64,000 nt of DNA from Anaerosporobacter mobilis DSM 15930 (GTDB lineage: Bacteria > Bacillota > Clostridia > Lachnospirales > Lachnospiraceae). The notes beneath the pieces are model-generated. The model had not been told where the DNA came from. It worked only from the letters and a program-made list of their open reading frames with translations, and did no database searches. Of the stretch, positions 1-7,694 are shown piece by piece. Made by a program: the position numbers and the translations under genes. How positions within the stretch are numbered: the first letter of the stretch is position 1; each line of letters opens with the position of its first letter. Location of the stretch: the NCBI RefSeq assembly GCF_900142955.1, contig NZ_FRCP01000005.1, positions 186,001 to 250,000 of the forward strand. Direction: 5' to 3'.

Positions 1-190
1 TAGTTGCTGTTTCATATGCACGCTGTAATGGACTTGCATATATTGCAGCAAATGAAAGTGATGTCAACGCCTGCCCACAGTCTCTTGCTTGTTTTCTTCC
101 TGTATCATTCAATGGAATATCTTCAATTCCTTGAAAACGTCTCTCTATATTCCAATCGGTCAGTCCATGTCGTACTAAATAAATCTTCAT
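1..190 (-). CDS. Histidine phosphatase family protein (phosphoglycerate mutase-like), 3' end cut by window edge
   Basis: Reading the minus strand from an ATG at 190 gives MKIYLVRHGLTDWN and continues open to the window edge, so about the first 63 residues are visible. The LVRHG motif at residues 4-8 carries the catalytic His of the histidine phosphatase superfamily (phosphoglycerate mutase/CobC/phosphoserine phosphatase types). An R-x-x-Q-G motif (RRFQG) follows, then SPLQRAYETA, the usual second arginine region. A TAGGAGTAAG ribosome site lies just ahead of the ATG. The substrate cannot be judged because the C-terminal half lies outside the window. The family call is secure; GpmB-like or CobC-like is open. 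Confidence 0.85.
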   Translation of the reverse strand, partial: MKIYLVRHGLTDWNIERRFQGIEDIPLNDTGRKQARDCGQALTSLSFAAIYASPLQRAYETAT

Positions 191-515
191 TCTTACTCCT
201 ATCTATTTCCATTCATTCTACTCAAAATACGTATTATTGTATCGGGTTAAAACGAATACTTCCTATATTCGTGCTTGTTTTTCTTCCGACAAGTTATATT
301 ATACCGTACTTTCTAACCCTTTTCCATTATAATATGACAAATAGCATCTAAAATGTTTATAAATGTGGTATAATTATGTAATATAAGTTTTATATGTTAT
401 TGTAAATATATTTATGTAATTATAGTAGGAAGCCTTAAGACATAAAATGTTTTCTACATGACGAAGAATTTCGCAATTAACTAACGTTACTACGTTATTG
501 AAGGGAGTGTAAATT
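191..515. other. Intergenic region with divergent promoters
   Basis: This 325-base AT-rich gap separates the minus-strand phosphatase from the plus-strand DUF6440 gene. It holds the minus promoter at 298-326 and a TATAAT at 369-374 that could serve the plus gene, although its -35 is poor. A short inverted repeat (TAACGT at 482-487, ACGTTA at 492-497) lies just before the DUF6440 ribosome site. No open frame or structured RNA was recognised. Confidence 0.5.
298..326 (-). promoter_or_regulatory. Likely promoter of the histidine phosphatase gene
   Basis: On the minus strand TGGAAA (326-321) and TATAAT (303-298) are separated by 17 bases. The -10 is a perfect consensus; the -35 matches 4 of 6. 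It lies about 110 bases ahead of the gene start at 190. Confidence 0.5.
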
Positions 516-695
516 ATGGCAAAATCAGACGAAAGATTTGAAAAGATCTATAAACAAGGGAAAATGACCATAACAGAAATCTGGGTAGATAAGGTTACTG
601 GTGTAAATTATCTCTACCATATCGATGGCTATTCAGGCGGGTTAACCCCTCTCTTGGATCGTGATGGTAAACCAATTATATCACCAGGGTATTAG
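516..695 (+). CDS. DUF6440 family small protein
   Basis: A 59-residue protein with ribosome site AAGGGAGTG eight bases ahead of ATG. The sequence runs from MAKSDERFEKIYKQGKM through ITEIWVDKVTGVNYLY to a SGGLTPLLDRDGKP motif near the C-terminus. From memory this matches the small uncharacterised DUF6440 family found in many Firmicutes. There is no signal peptide or membrane segment, so it is probably a cytosolic beta-rich protein. Its function is unknown and the neighbours give no clue: it stands alone between a divergent phosphatase and a convergent transaldolase and is closed by a strong shared terminator. Confidence 0.85.
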   Translation: MAKSDERFEKIYKQGKMTITEIWVDKVTGVNYLYHIDGYSGGLTPLLDRDGKPIISPGY

Positions 696-702
696 TGAAT
701 AA

Positions 703-742
703 GAACAAAAAGCGAAACTCCTTTGAGTTTCGCTTTTTGTTC
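703..742. terminator. Bidirectional intrinsic terminator between DUF6440 gene and transaldolase
   Basis: A perfect 18-base inverted repeat (703-720 and 725-742) has a four-base loop. Its outer stem is A-rich on the left and T-rich on the right, so it can act in both directions. It sits between the convergent stops at 695 and 747. Confidence 0.9.
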
Positions 743-746
743 TCTT

Positions 747-1400
747 CTATTCTCCAAATACAGCTCTATAGTCCGCTTGGAATTTTTCAATTCCTTGATC
801 TGTTAATGGGTGTTTTGTCATTTGTTCTATAACTGAATAAGGAACGGTAGCAATATCAGCACCTGCTAAAGCACAATCCGTAACATGAATAGGGTTACGT
901 ACACTTGCAGAGATAATCTCCGATTCAATACCATGTATTTCGAAGATATCAGCAATTGTACGAATTAAATCAATACCAGGTGATGAGATATCATCAAGAC
1001 GTCCAAGGAAAGGAGATACATAAGCAGCACCCGCTCTTGCAGCTAACAATGCTTGATTAGCTGAGAAGATTAAAGTAACATTTACTTTGATTCCTTCACT
1101 AGCAAGTACTTTTGTAGCTTTTAAGCCTTCCACTGTCATAGGGATTTTTACAACCATATTAGGATGAATTTTTGCGATTTCTCTACCTTCCGCAATCATT
1201 CCTTCAGCATCTACCGTTGTAGCTTTTACTTCCCCACTGATTGGACCATCAACGATTGATGCAATTTCAGCGATAACTTGATTGAAATCTCTTCCTTCTT
1301 TAGCGATTAAAGATGGATTTGTAGTAACACCACAGATAACACCCATATCATTTGCTTTCTTAATATCTTCAACATTTGCTGTATCTATAAAAAATTTCAT
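747..1400 (-). CDS. Transaldolase, FSA/TalC-type subfamily
   Basis: A 217-residue TIM-barrel aldolase beginning MKFFIDTANVEDI. The ATG at 1400 is chosen over an upstream in-frame start because AAAGGAGATAG precedes it. The Schiff-base lysine is Lys85 in VVKIPMT, and the family motif GVTTNPSLIAKE is at residues 24-35. E. coli fructose-6-phosphate aldolase has Gln59 and Tyr131; here the aligned residues are Glu57 (SGEVKATT) and Phe131 (YVSPFLGRLDD). Those are the residues of true transaldolases, so sedoheptulose-7-phosphate/glyceraldehyde-3-phosphate exchange is more likely than fructose-6-phosphate cleavage. It is the last gene of the LacI-DUF4867 unit, 61 bases after the DUF4867 stop, and probably links that sugar route to the pentose phosphate pathway. 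Confidence 0.92.
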   Translation of the reverse strand: MKFFIDTANVEDIKKANDMGVICGVTTNPSLIAKEGRDFNQVIAEIASIVDGPISGEVKATTVDAEGMIAEGREIAKIHPNMVVKIPMTVEGLKATKVLASEGIKVNVTLIFSANQALLAARAGAAYVSPFLGRLDDISSPGIDLIRTIADIFEIHGIESEIISASVRNPIHVTDCALAGADIATVPYSVIEQMTKHPLTDQGIEKFQADYRAVFGE

Positions 1401-1461
1401 TTTACTATCTCCTTTTATAAACGATTTTTTGTAACTCTCGAATCCTATTTTAGTATTCAAT

Positions 1462-2085
1462 CTAAACTGTTAAATTATCCCCTTTTAGTCCAATAAATGC
1501 ACCATCTTTATCTAGACCGGATTCTTCATGTGCAACTAGCCATTTGTTTCTAGCAAATAATAAAGCGTCTTCGCCTTTTGCATTTGGCTTCTTCACTAAG
1601 TCAAGATTTGTATCTTTTGGAAGAACTACTACGCATTGAAACCCTGCTTCTGTCGCATCACAAGGAGCATAATGAAGTGTTGTTGCATATACTTCAATTG
1701 CTGTACCTGCTGGTAAAAGGAAGGCTTCTACTTTAGAAGTATCATATGTATAATCCTCTTCCATATCTTGTTGCATACCAATAAGAAGAATTAAATCTTT
1801 GGCAGCAATATTAATTTCAGAACTTCTGTGATACTCTAAGGCATTCAATGTACGATTATGACCATTACAGTATCCCACTTGTACTGGAAGTCCTCCATAT
1901 ACATTGTTTGTGAAATAATCCATAATCTCGTCTGTTTCTAACTCTTTTACCGATGGTACATATACAACATCTTCTGGTAATGGTGTAGATTCAAGAATCT
2001 TAACAATGTTTGTTGTATCATAATCTTTTAGAACGCGACCATATTTTTTAAAACCAGCGTCCGTTACATTTTGGATCTTTAACAT
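1462..2085 (-). CDS. DUF4867 family protein (cupin-like), sugar-locus associated
   Basis: A 207-residue cytosolic protein with GGAGGAAGATCA ahead of ATG. From memory it belongs to DUF4867, a family of about 210 residues that recurs in Clostridia sugar-isomerase loci. No catalytic signature is obvious. The central segment YGGLPVQVGYCNGHN with HRSSEINIAAKDLILLIG, then FLLPAGTAIEVYATTLHYAP, reads like a cupin/ureidoglycolate-lyase-type beta barrel; the His of TTLHYAP could be a metal ligand. It starts 13 bases after the LacI stop, so the two are co-translated or nearly so. An enzymatic role such as sugar epimerisation, lactonisation or mutarotation is only a guess from context. Confidence 0.75.
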   Translation of the reverse strand: MLKIQNVTDAGFKKYGRVLKDYDTTNIVKILESTPLPEDVVYVPSVKELETDEIMDYFTNNVYGGLPVQVGYCNGHNRTLNALEYHRSSEINIAAKDLILLIGMQQDMEEDYTYDTSKVEAFLLPAGTAIEVYATTLHYAPCDATEAGFQCVVVLPKDTNLDLVKKPNAKGEDALLFARNKWLVAHEESGLDKDGAFIGLKGDNLTV

Positions 2086-2098
2086 TGATCTTCCTCCA

Positions 2099-3124
2099 TT
2101 AATTCATATTTTCAAGAATCTTTATTTCGTTCTTAATAATATTCAATTCTTTCGTTGGCGTAATATTACTAATCAAGTATTGAAAAGCCATATGGACCGC
2201 CTTATACCCCTGGGTGAATGGTTGTTGACATATCGTTGCTTTAATAATTCCCTCTTCTATCAACTCACGGGTTTCTGGTATTAAGTCCGATGCGATTATC
2301 GTAATCTTATCTACTAAGCCTGCTTCTTTTACAGCCTTACATACACCAACTGTACCAGCTGCTACGATATAGAGTGCTGTTATATCCGTATGTTTACACA
2401 ACATTTCCTTCGTATTCTCATACGCGCATATATCATCATCATTCGTCTCTATAATATCTACAATCTCCATACCTGGATATTTATCCTTACAGATTGTATT
2501 GAAACCACTAATTCTTTGATTATGTCCAGATAACATCGGTGTACCTGTTGCGATACCAATCTTAGCTACACCATTAGTTACTAGTCCAAGTAGTCCTGCG
2601 GCGGTCTCTCCACTCTTACAATAGTTACAGCCAATATGGCTAATTCTTTTTGAATCTTCTATATCCGTATTAATCGTTAGTACTTCAATTCCTTCTTCTG
2701 TAAGCTCTTCTATCTTATTAGCAATTCTTTCATCATTCATCGGGTTAAGAATGAGAAACTGTATCTGGTCTTTCATTTCATCAATTAATTCAAGTTGTCT
2801 CTCGATCTGATACCCTCTCATTGTTTTAAGTAAAATCCCCACTCCATAGGAGTGAATTTCCTGCTCAGCACGTTCAATTCCTGCAATTACTTCATCATAG
2901 AAACGGATTCCTTCTGAGATGAGAAGTATACCAATAACATACTTTTTCTTTTGTGCAGCAAGTGCTTTACCAGCTGGGTTGGGTACATAACCTAATCGAT
3001 TGGCAGTTTCGCGAATAAGTTGTTCGGTTTCAGGTTTTACTTTTCCACGGTTATTCAGTACTCGATCCACGGTACCTCTTGATATATTACATGCTTGCGC
3101 AATCTGCTTTATCGTTACTGCCAT
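2099..3124 (-). CDS. LacI-family transcriptional regulator with sugar-binding domain
   Basis: A 341-residue regulator. The N-terminal helix-turn-helix is IKQIAQACNISRGTVDRVLN (residues 5-24), followed by the hinge helix (LNNRGKVKPETEQLIRE). The TVDRVLNNRG recognition helix differs from the usual TVSRVLN. Residues 60-330 form a type I periplasmic-binding-protein-like effector domain. It lies between the sugar isomerase gene and DUF4867-transaldolase, in the same direction, and is probably their local repressor. A 32-base perfect palindrome in its own 5' leader (3148-3179) is the obvious autoregulatory operator. The ligand is unknown; a phosphorylated or free sugar handled by the isomerase is a reasonable inference. 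Confidence 0.92.
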   Translation of the reverse strand: MAVTIKQIAQACNISRGTVDRVLNNRGKVKPETEQLIRETANRLGYVPNPAGKALAAQKKKYVIGILLISEGIRFYDEVIAGIERAEQEIHSYGVGILLKTMRGYQIERQLELIDEMKDQIQFLILNPMNDERIANKIEELTEEGIEVLTINTDIEDSKRISHIGCNYCKSGETAAGLLGLVTNGVAKIGIATGTPMLSGHNQRISGFNTICKDKYPGMEIVDIIETNDDDICAYENTKEMLCKHTDITALYIVAAGTVGVCKAVKEAGLVDKITIIASDLIPETRELIEEGIIKATICQQPFTQGYKAVHMAFQYLISNITPTKELNIIKNEIKILENMN

Positions 3125-3147
3125 ATTAAAACCTGCTCCTTCCCAAT

Positions 3148-3179
3148 ATTAGGTGAAAAACAATTGTTTTTCACCTAAT
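3148..3179. promoter_or_regulatory. Perfect 32-base palindrome, likely LacI-family operator
   Basis: Every base pairs across the centre; the half-site reads ATTAGGTGAAAAACAA. It lies 24 bases upstream of the LacI start and about 30-60 bases downstream of the predicted transcription start at about 3207. There is no T-run after either arm, so a repressor roadblock site fits better than a terminator. Confidence 0.75.
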
Positions 3180-3213
3180 TTCTAAAAATCATTCTTCTAT
3201 ATCATATTAGCTT

Positions 3214-3242
3214 ATTATATTGCAACCCTACGGAATTCTCAA
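3214..3242 (-). promoter_or_regulatory. Promoter of the lacI-DUF4867-transaldolase unit
   Basis: On the minus strand TTGAGA (3242-3237), a 17-base spacer and a perfect TATAAT (3219-3214). It lies between the isomerase stop (3284) and the palindrome, so the regulator unit can be transcribed separately from the isomerase. Confidence 0.75.
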
Positions 3243-3283
3243 CTCTAAATTACATTGGTTTACAATGCTAAACTCATATAGTA

Positions 3284-4765
3284 TTATGCAAATGGATTTT
3301 CAGTTTTGTAAAGCATTCCTTTTGGTTGATTAAAACCAATATCTTCTACATCTAAGTATTTGAATACTTCGAAGATTGTCTTTCCAAAGTGGCCGAATGC
3401 TACCGCACCGTGATGTGGGTAGTTCTTTTCAACTAATACATGACGATAGAATCTTCCCATCTCTGGAATTGCGAATACACCAATTGAACCAAATGAACGA
3501 GTTGCTACTGGAAGAACTTCACCTTCTGCTACATATGCTTTAAGTTGGGCATCTGAAGTACTTTGAAGACGGAAGAATGTAATCTTGCCTGGAGCGATAT
3601 CTCCTTCTAATGTACCACGAGTAATGTTTGGTTCTTGATTTGGTTCTAAACTTCTAGCCATAATTTTTTGATTTTTCATAGAACTAGAAGATAATTTACA
3701 AGATGGTGTATTACCACAGTGGAATCCCATAAACGTATCTTTGTGTGTATAATTATGATTTCCTTTGATTTCTTGTTCATACATATCTGCTGGAACGGAA
3801 TTGTTAATATCAAGTAATGTAACCGCATCTTCACTAATACAAGTACCGATGTATTCACTTAAAGCTCCGTAGATATCTACTTCACATGCTACTGGAATAC
3901 CTCTAGAAGTTAAACGGCTATTAACATAACATGGTACAAATCCAAATTGTGTTTGGAATGAAGGCCAACATTTGTTTGCGAATACAACGAATTCTCTAGA
4001 ACCTTTATTTGCTTCCATCCAGTCAAGTAAGGTAATTTCATATTGAGCAAGTTTAGGAAGGATTCCTGGCATTTTGTTTCCTTCTCCAAGTTCTTCTTCC
4101 ATATCTTTGATAACATCAGGAATTCTTGGATCATTAGCATGTTCATTAAACGCTGCAAATAAATCTAATTCTGAATTCTCTTGTATCTCAACACCAACAT
4201 TATATAATTGTTTGATTGGTGCATTACAAGCTAGGAAATCTTGTGGACGTGGTCCGAAAGAAATTATTTTTAAGTTGTTAAGACCATTGATTGTTCTTGC
4301 AATTGGAAGGAACTCAGCTATCATCTCAGCTACTTCACTAGGAGTTCCAACTGGGTATTCTGGTATGTATACTTTAATGTTACGAAGTTTTAAGTTATAG
4401 CTTGCATTTAACATACCGCAATATGCATCACCACGATCATCTAATAAACTATCCGCTCTTTCTTCTGCAGCAGCTACGAACATAACTGGGCCGTCGAACT
4501 TCTTAGCTAATAAAGTTTCTGATGATTCTGGTCCGAAGTTTCCAAGATATACTACTAATGCATTACATCCCGCATCATTTACTTCTTTTAATGCTTTTAG
4601 CATGTCAACTTCATTCTCAATAACAGTTGGACATTCATAGATATCGCCATAGTTTTTTGTATATGCTTTTACTACCTCTACTCTTCTACTTTCTGATAAT
4701 GACATCGGAAAACAATCTCTACTAACTGCTACAATACCTAATTTAATTTCTGGAATATTCTTCAT
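3284..4765 (-). CDS. L-fucose/L-arabinose isomerase family protein
   Basis: A 493-residue enzyme of the FucI/AraA ketol-isomerase superfamily, shorter than E. coli FucI (about 590). The ATG at 4765 is preferred (GGGTG spaced six bases) over an in-frame GTG three codons upstream. The C-terminal half carries acidic segments suited to the divalent metal site: ACEVDIYGALSEYIG and VTLLDINNSV. A His-rich stretch (GNHNYTHKDTFMGFHCGN) follows. The likely reaction is aldose-ketose isomerisation of a 6-deoxyhexose or pentose in the cytosol; the substrate cannot be read from sequence. No kinase, aldolase or microcompartment gene lies nearby. The gene leads the locus and has its own consensus promoter and palindromic site. 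Confidence 0.85.
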   Translation of the reverse strand: MKNIPEIKLGIVAVSRDCFPMSLSESRRVEVVKAYTKNYGDIYECPTVIENEVDMLKALKEVNDAGCNALVVYLGNFGPESSETLLAKKFDGPVMFVAAAEERADSLLDDRGDAYCGMLNASYNLKLRNIKVYIPEYPVGTPSEVAEMIAEFLPIARTINGLNNLKIISFGPRPQDFLACNAPIKQLYNVGVEIQENSELDLFAAFNEHANDPRIPDVIKDMEEELGEGNKMPGILPKLAQYEITLLDWMEANKGSREFVVFANKCWPSFQTQFGFVPCYVNSRLTSRGIPVACEVDIYGALSEYIGTCISEDAVTLLDINNSVPADMYEQEIKGNHNYTHKDTFMGFHCGNTPSCKLSSSSMKNQKIMARSLEPNQEPNITRGTLEGDIAPGKITFFRLQSTSDAQLKAYVAEGEVLPVATRSFGSIGVFAIPEMGRFYRHVLVEKNYPHHGAVAFGHFGKTIFEVFKYLDVEDIGFNQPKGMLYKTENPFA

Positions 4766-4902
4766 CTTATACACCCATGCATATTACAAACATGTTCGCA
4801 ATACCGCCCATATTTATCGGTTGAAAGAGGGCACGCATGGCTCCTTTCTTTTTATTTAATATACTTCCAACCATACACTTCTTTAATTATATTTTTCAAA
4901 AA

Positions 4903-4916
4903 TGTGCTCGTGCACA
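4903..4916. promoter_or_regulatory. Candidate operator upstream of the sugar isomerase
   Basis: A 14-base near-palindrome, TGTGCTCGTGCACA, with 6 of 7 base pairs matching. It begins about 13 bases downstream of the -10 of the isomerase promoter, a position typical of repressor sites. It is unlike the LacI palindrome at 3148-3179, so a second regulator may act here. Confidence 0.55.
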
Positions 4917-4928
4917 ATTTCTATTTTC

Positions 4929-4957
4929 ATAATACATTAGGACTTATAATTTGTCAA
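4929..4957 (-). promoter_or_regulatory. Consensus promoter of the sugar isomerase
   Basis: On the minus strand a perfect TTGACA (4957-4952), a 17-base spacer and TATTAT (4934-4929). The predicted start near 4922 leaves a leader of about 157 bases before the ATG at 4765. Confidence 0.8.
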
Positions 4958-5182
4958 TTAATTTTTCATAACATGTTGAAAATTACTAACAACACCCTAC
5001 TATAAATCTTACGTTTTTCTTAAGGTGATATTTTACACAAAAAAAATATAATCTATAGCAAATCACTATTCTATCAGATAAATCAAGCGCGTAAGATATA
5101 ATAAAACCAAAAAGTTAGGTGACATAATTCGAGTTTAATATAACTGTTCCTCTATTTTCCACCAAGAATTTTTTATCTTTAC

Positions 5183-5210
5183 TTGCACTTTTAAGCTTGT
5201 GTGTTATCAT
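5183..5210 (+). promoter_or_regulatory. Likely promoter of the L,D-transpeptidase gene
   Basis: TTGCAC (5183-5188), a 16-base spacer and TATCAT (5205-5210) lie about 90 bases ahead of the ATG at 5298. Confidence 0.5.
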
Positions 5211-5297
5211 ATTGGTATGAAGGTTACTATAGATTAGACTGAATTATTCTAAGGTTAAATCATAGTGCTACATGAAATCTTATAATGGAGGAAACTT

Positions 5298-6803
5298 ATG
5301 AATAGTAGAACAACGAAAAAACGTAGTTCCTTATCAACTAAACTACTCATCGGAAGTTTTCTTACCTTAATTGTCATACTATTAGCAGGATACTTATTTG
5401 CTGTAAAATACTATAGCAATCATTTTCATAAGAATACTGTTATTAATGGTATTGATTGTTCAAACATGACAATCGAAGAAGCAATGAAGTTATTAAAATA
5501 CGAAGCTGATCAATATGTACTTACGATTAAAGAACGTAATGATATAGAAGAACAGATTCTTGGTTCTGATATTGAATTTACCATATCATTTGGTAATAGC
5601 TTAGACAATTTAATGGAAGAGCAATCACCCTATGCGTGGTTTACAGCCTTTGGTAAGAAAACAGAATATGAATTCCCATCAATGATTTCCTTTGATGAAA
5701 AAAAACTTGCACAAAAGATTAAGGAACTTGATGCCTTCGACCCAGCCGTATATATAGAACCAGATAATGCTCATATCTCAGACTATACAGAAGAAGGCTA
5801 CACAATTGTAGAAGCAACACAAGGAACAAAACTTAAAGAGAAAAAGGTTATCAATGCTATTACCGAAGCCGTATCTAGTTTTGAAGATAACATCTCTCTA
5901 GAGAAGCTTGACTGCTATGTAAAACCAACTGTTACTAGTGAAGATTTAACTTTAAAAACGCTACGTGATACTCTAAATCTATATACAAGTACCGTCCTAA
6001 CATATCACTTTGGTGATGTAACCGAAGTATTAGATGGTTCAATCATACATACTTGGTTATCGATTAACGAAGATGATCAAGTTGTTTTAGATGAAGAAAA
6101 AGTAAAAGCTTATGTAGACTACATTGGTAGAAACTATAACTCTTTCGGTAGAAAACGAACATTGAAAACAAGTTATGGTAAAACAATAACTGTCACTGGC
6201 GGCGATTATGGTTGGTGGCTAAATCGTGTTGCTGAACGTCAAGAAATTATTGAGGCAATTAAGTCAGGTACACAAGCTGTTAAACAACCTAATTATTATC
6301 AAACAGCACAACAATATGGTAGTGATGATATTGGTAATACTTATGTAGAGATTAATCTGACAGCACAACACTTATTCTATTACAAAGAAGGGGTTCTAAT
6401 TGCTGAATCTGACTTTGTATCTGGTAATGTTGCCAGGGGCCATGCCACTCCAGTTGGTACCTATGGTCTTACCTACAAAGAGCGCGAAGCCACCCTCGTT
6501 GGGGAAGATTATGAGACACCCGTTGACTACTGGATGCCTTTTAACGGCAATATAGGTATGCATGACGCGGACTGGCGAAAGGATTTTGGTAAAGACATCT
6601 TCTTAAAGAGTGGTTCTCATGGCTGTATCAATCTTCCACCTAAGATAGCTAAGAAGATTTACGAAAACATCAGTAAAGGTACTGCTGTCATCTGTTATGA
6701 ATTACCAGGTACAGAGAACTATGAAGTAAAAGATAAGAAACCTGATACAGATACTAAGAAAGGTGCCAATGCTAATAATAATGAGGCATCAAGAAATGAT
6801 TAA
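5298..6803 (+). CDS. Membrane-anchored L,D-transpeptidase (YkuD domain)
   Basis: A 501-residue envelope protein with a GGAGGAAACTT ribosome site. A single membrane anchor spans about residues 17-37 (LLIGSFLTLIVILLAGYLFA) and puts the rest outside the cell. Residues 45-340 hold two putative peptidoglycan-binding (PG_binding_4-like) modules; the first opens NGIDCSNMTIEEAM and the last ends GGDYGWWLNR. The YkuD catalytic domain spans about 350-470, with the catalytic HGC motif in KSGSHGCINLPP (Cys443). The enzyme forms 3-3 cross-links, or attaches peptides, in peptidoglycan, independently of penicillin-binding proteins. The tail after about 475 is Lys/Asp/Asn-rich and disordered. It is monocistronic, with a terminator after it. 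Confidence 0.93.
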   Translation: MNSRTTKKRSSLSTKLLIGSFLTLIVILLAGYLFAVKYYSNHFHKNTVINGIDCSNMTIEEAMKLLKYEADQYVLTIKERNDIEEQILGSDIEFTISFGNSLDNLMEEQSPYAWFTAFGKKTEYEFPSMISFDEKKLAQKIKELDAFDPAVYIEPDNAHISDYTEEGYTIVEATQGTKLKEKKVINAITEAVSSFEDNISLEKLDCYVKPTVTSEDLTLKTLRDTLNLYTSTVLTYHFGDVTEVLDGSIIHTWLSINEDDQVVLDEEKVKAYVDYIGRNYNSFGRKRTLKTSYGKTITVTGGDYGWWLNRVAERQEIIEAIKSGTQAVKQPNYYQTAQQYGSDDIGNTYVEINLTAQHLFYYKEGVLIAESDFVSGNVARGHATPVGTYGLTYKEREATLVGEDYETPVDYWMPFNGNIGMHDADWRKDFGKDIFLKSGSHGCINLPPKIAKKIYENISKGTAVICYELPGTENYEVKDKKPDTDTKKGANANNNEASRND

Positions 6804-6821
6804 TCCCTTTTTATAAAGAAT

Positions 6822-6907
6822 GAGGCTCTTGCAAAATATACTTAGAATATCTCCCACATATTTTTCAATGTGAAGATAAATAAAATAATTTTGCAGCAGC
6901 CTCTTTT
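6822..6907. terminator. Long-loop inverted repeat, probable bidirectional terminator
   Basis: The arms GAGGCTCTTGCAAAAT (6822-6837) and ATTTTGCAGCAGCCTC pair with about two mismatches, and a T-run follows on the plus strand. It lies between the convergent stops at 6803 and 6923. The loop of about 50 bases is unusually large. Confidence 0.6.
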
Positions 6908-6922
6908 TAATACCCAAATATA

Positions 6923-7504
6923 CTACTCTAAATCAAGGATTATTTCTTTCATTGATTGATCAAACTCTTCCTCGCTAGAGTTATGGAATATAATTAGTGA
7001 ATCTACTACTCCATCTTCAGTAAGTTCCTCTGGTAGATTGAACTCTCTGGTCGCAGCGTATTCATCCCAATGTTCTAACTTCCATGTATCTCTTTCCGAT
7101 CCACGAGTAATCATTCTTTGACGGCAAACTTCTACATCTGTATCCACCCACACTACAATTAAGTCTGCACCTTTTTCATTTACTTGCTCCTTTAATTTCT
7201 TCATGTATTCAATATCATGAATTTCACGAGTAAATGGAGCATTAATTAGCACTTTATCCTCGTAATCCAAAGCTTCTAACGCTAAGTTAATAATCGCTAC
7301 ATATTCAGCATCTCTTACATACGTTTCAAAAAACTCAGAACTACGATTATTTTCCTGATTTGCTACTTCAAAAATCTTGTTTGATAAAGGTATTATCGTA
7401 TCCTTATCTAGATACACAATATGGTTTAATGCCTTTGCTAACTCCTTTGAGATAAATGTTTTCCCACAAGCTGGTGGGGATGTTACTAGTATTAATTTCT
7501 TCAT
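6923..7504 (-). CDS. P-loop kinase / AAA-family ATP-binding protein
   Basis: A 193-residue cytosolic protein starting MKKLILVTSPPACGKT. The ATG at 7504 follows ATAGGAGGCATAATT, which decides the start. SPPACGKT is a Walker A motif. The rest resembles zeta-toxin/shikimate-kinase-like nucleotide kinases: a YLDKDT segment, VVWVDTDVEVCRQRMITRG as Walker B-like strand and lid region with arginines, and an acidic C-terminus. It probably phosphorylates a small metabolite, but the substrate is not evident. No antitoxin partner is adjacent, so a toxin role is not supported. It stands alone. Confidence 0.7.
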   Translation of the reverse strand: MKKLILVTSPPACGKTFISKELAKALNHIVYLDKDTIIPLSNKIFEVANQENNRSSEFFETYVRDAEYVAIINLALEALDYEDKVLINAPFTREIHDIEYMKKLKEQVNEKGADLIVVWVDTDVEVCRQRMITRGSERDTWKLEHWDEYAATREFNLPEELTEDGVVDSLIIFHNSSEEEFDQSMKEIILDLE

Positions 7505-7599
7505 AATTATGCCTCCTATTGCTCTTTTCACTTGTATAGACTATGTATTGTCTTCGTAAGAACACGTCTATGGTGTGGTAGAAAACGGTACCGATACAT

Positions 7600-7660
7600 C
7601 AAAACAAAAAGTCCTCCTGTAAATGGTATATTCTATGCTTCAACCATCACAATGAGGACT
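7600..7660 (-). terminator. Intrinsic terminator after pyrBI
   Basis: On the minus strand AGTCCTC (7660-7654) pairs with GAGGACT (7616-7610), followed by TTTTTGTTTT. The loop is about 37 bases. It lies 35 bases beyond the pyrI stop. Confidence 0.65.
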
Positions 7661-7694
7661 CCTTTGTCACTCATGTATAAGATTTTTATGTTTG

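Larger units (their letters stand above)
4766..5297. other. Intergenic region with divergent regulatory sites
   Basis: This 532-base gap holds the isomerase promoter and palindrome on the minus strand and the L,D-transpeptidase promoter on the plus strand (5183-5210). The stretch 4960-5180 is very AT-rich, with no convincing open frame, hairpin or riboswitch core that I could recognise. Confidence 0.5.

Noticed and set aside
4..351. 115-codon plus-strand open frame
   Set aside because: It lies over the histidine phosphatase on the minus strand, whose LVRHG motif and ribosome site are clear; the plus frame has no ribosome site and no family resemblance.
4766..5297. Riboswitch or structured RNA in the long gap
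   Set aside because: Apart from the palindrome at 4903-4916 the region is plain AT-rich; I could not match any known aptamer core by eye.
6923..7504. Zeta-toxin-like kinase as half of a toxin-antitoxin pair
   Set aside because: No small antitoxin frame is adjacent, and the gene is single with its own ribosome site.
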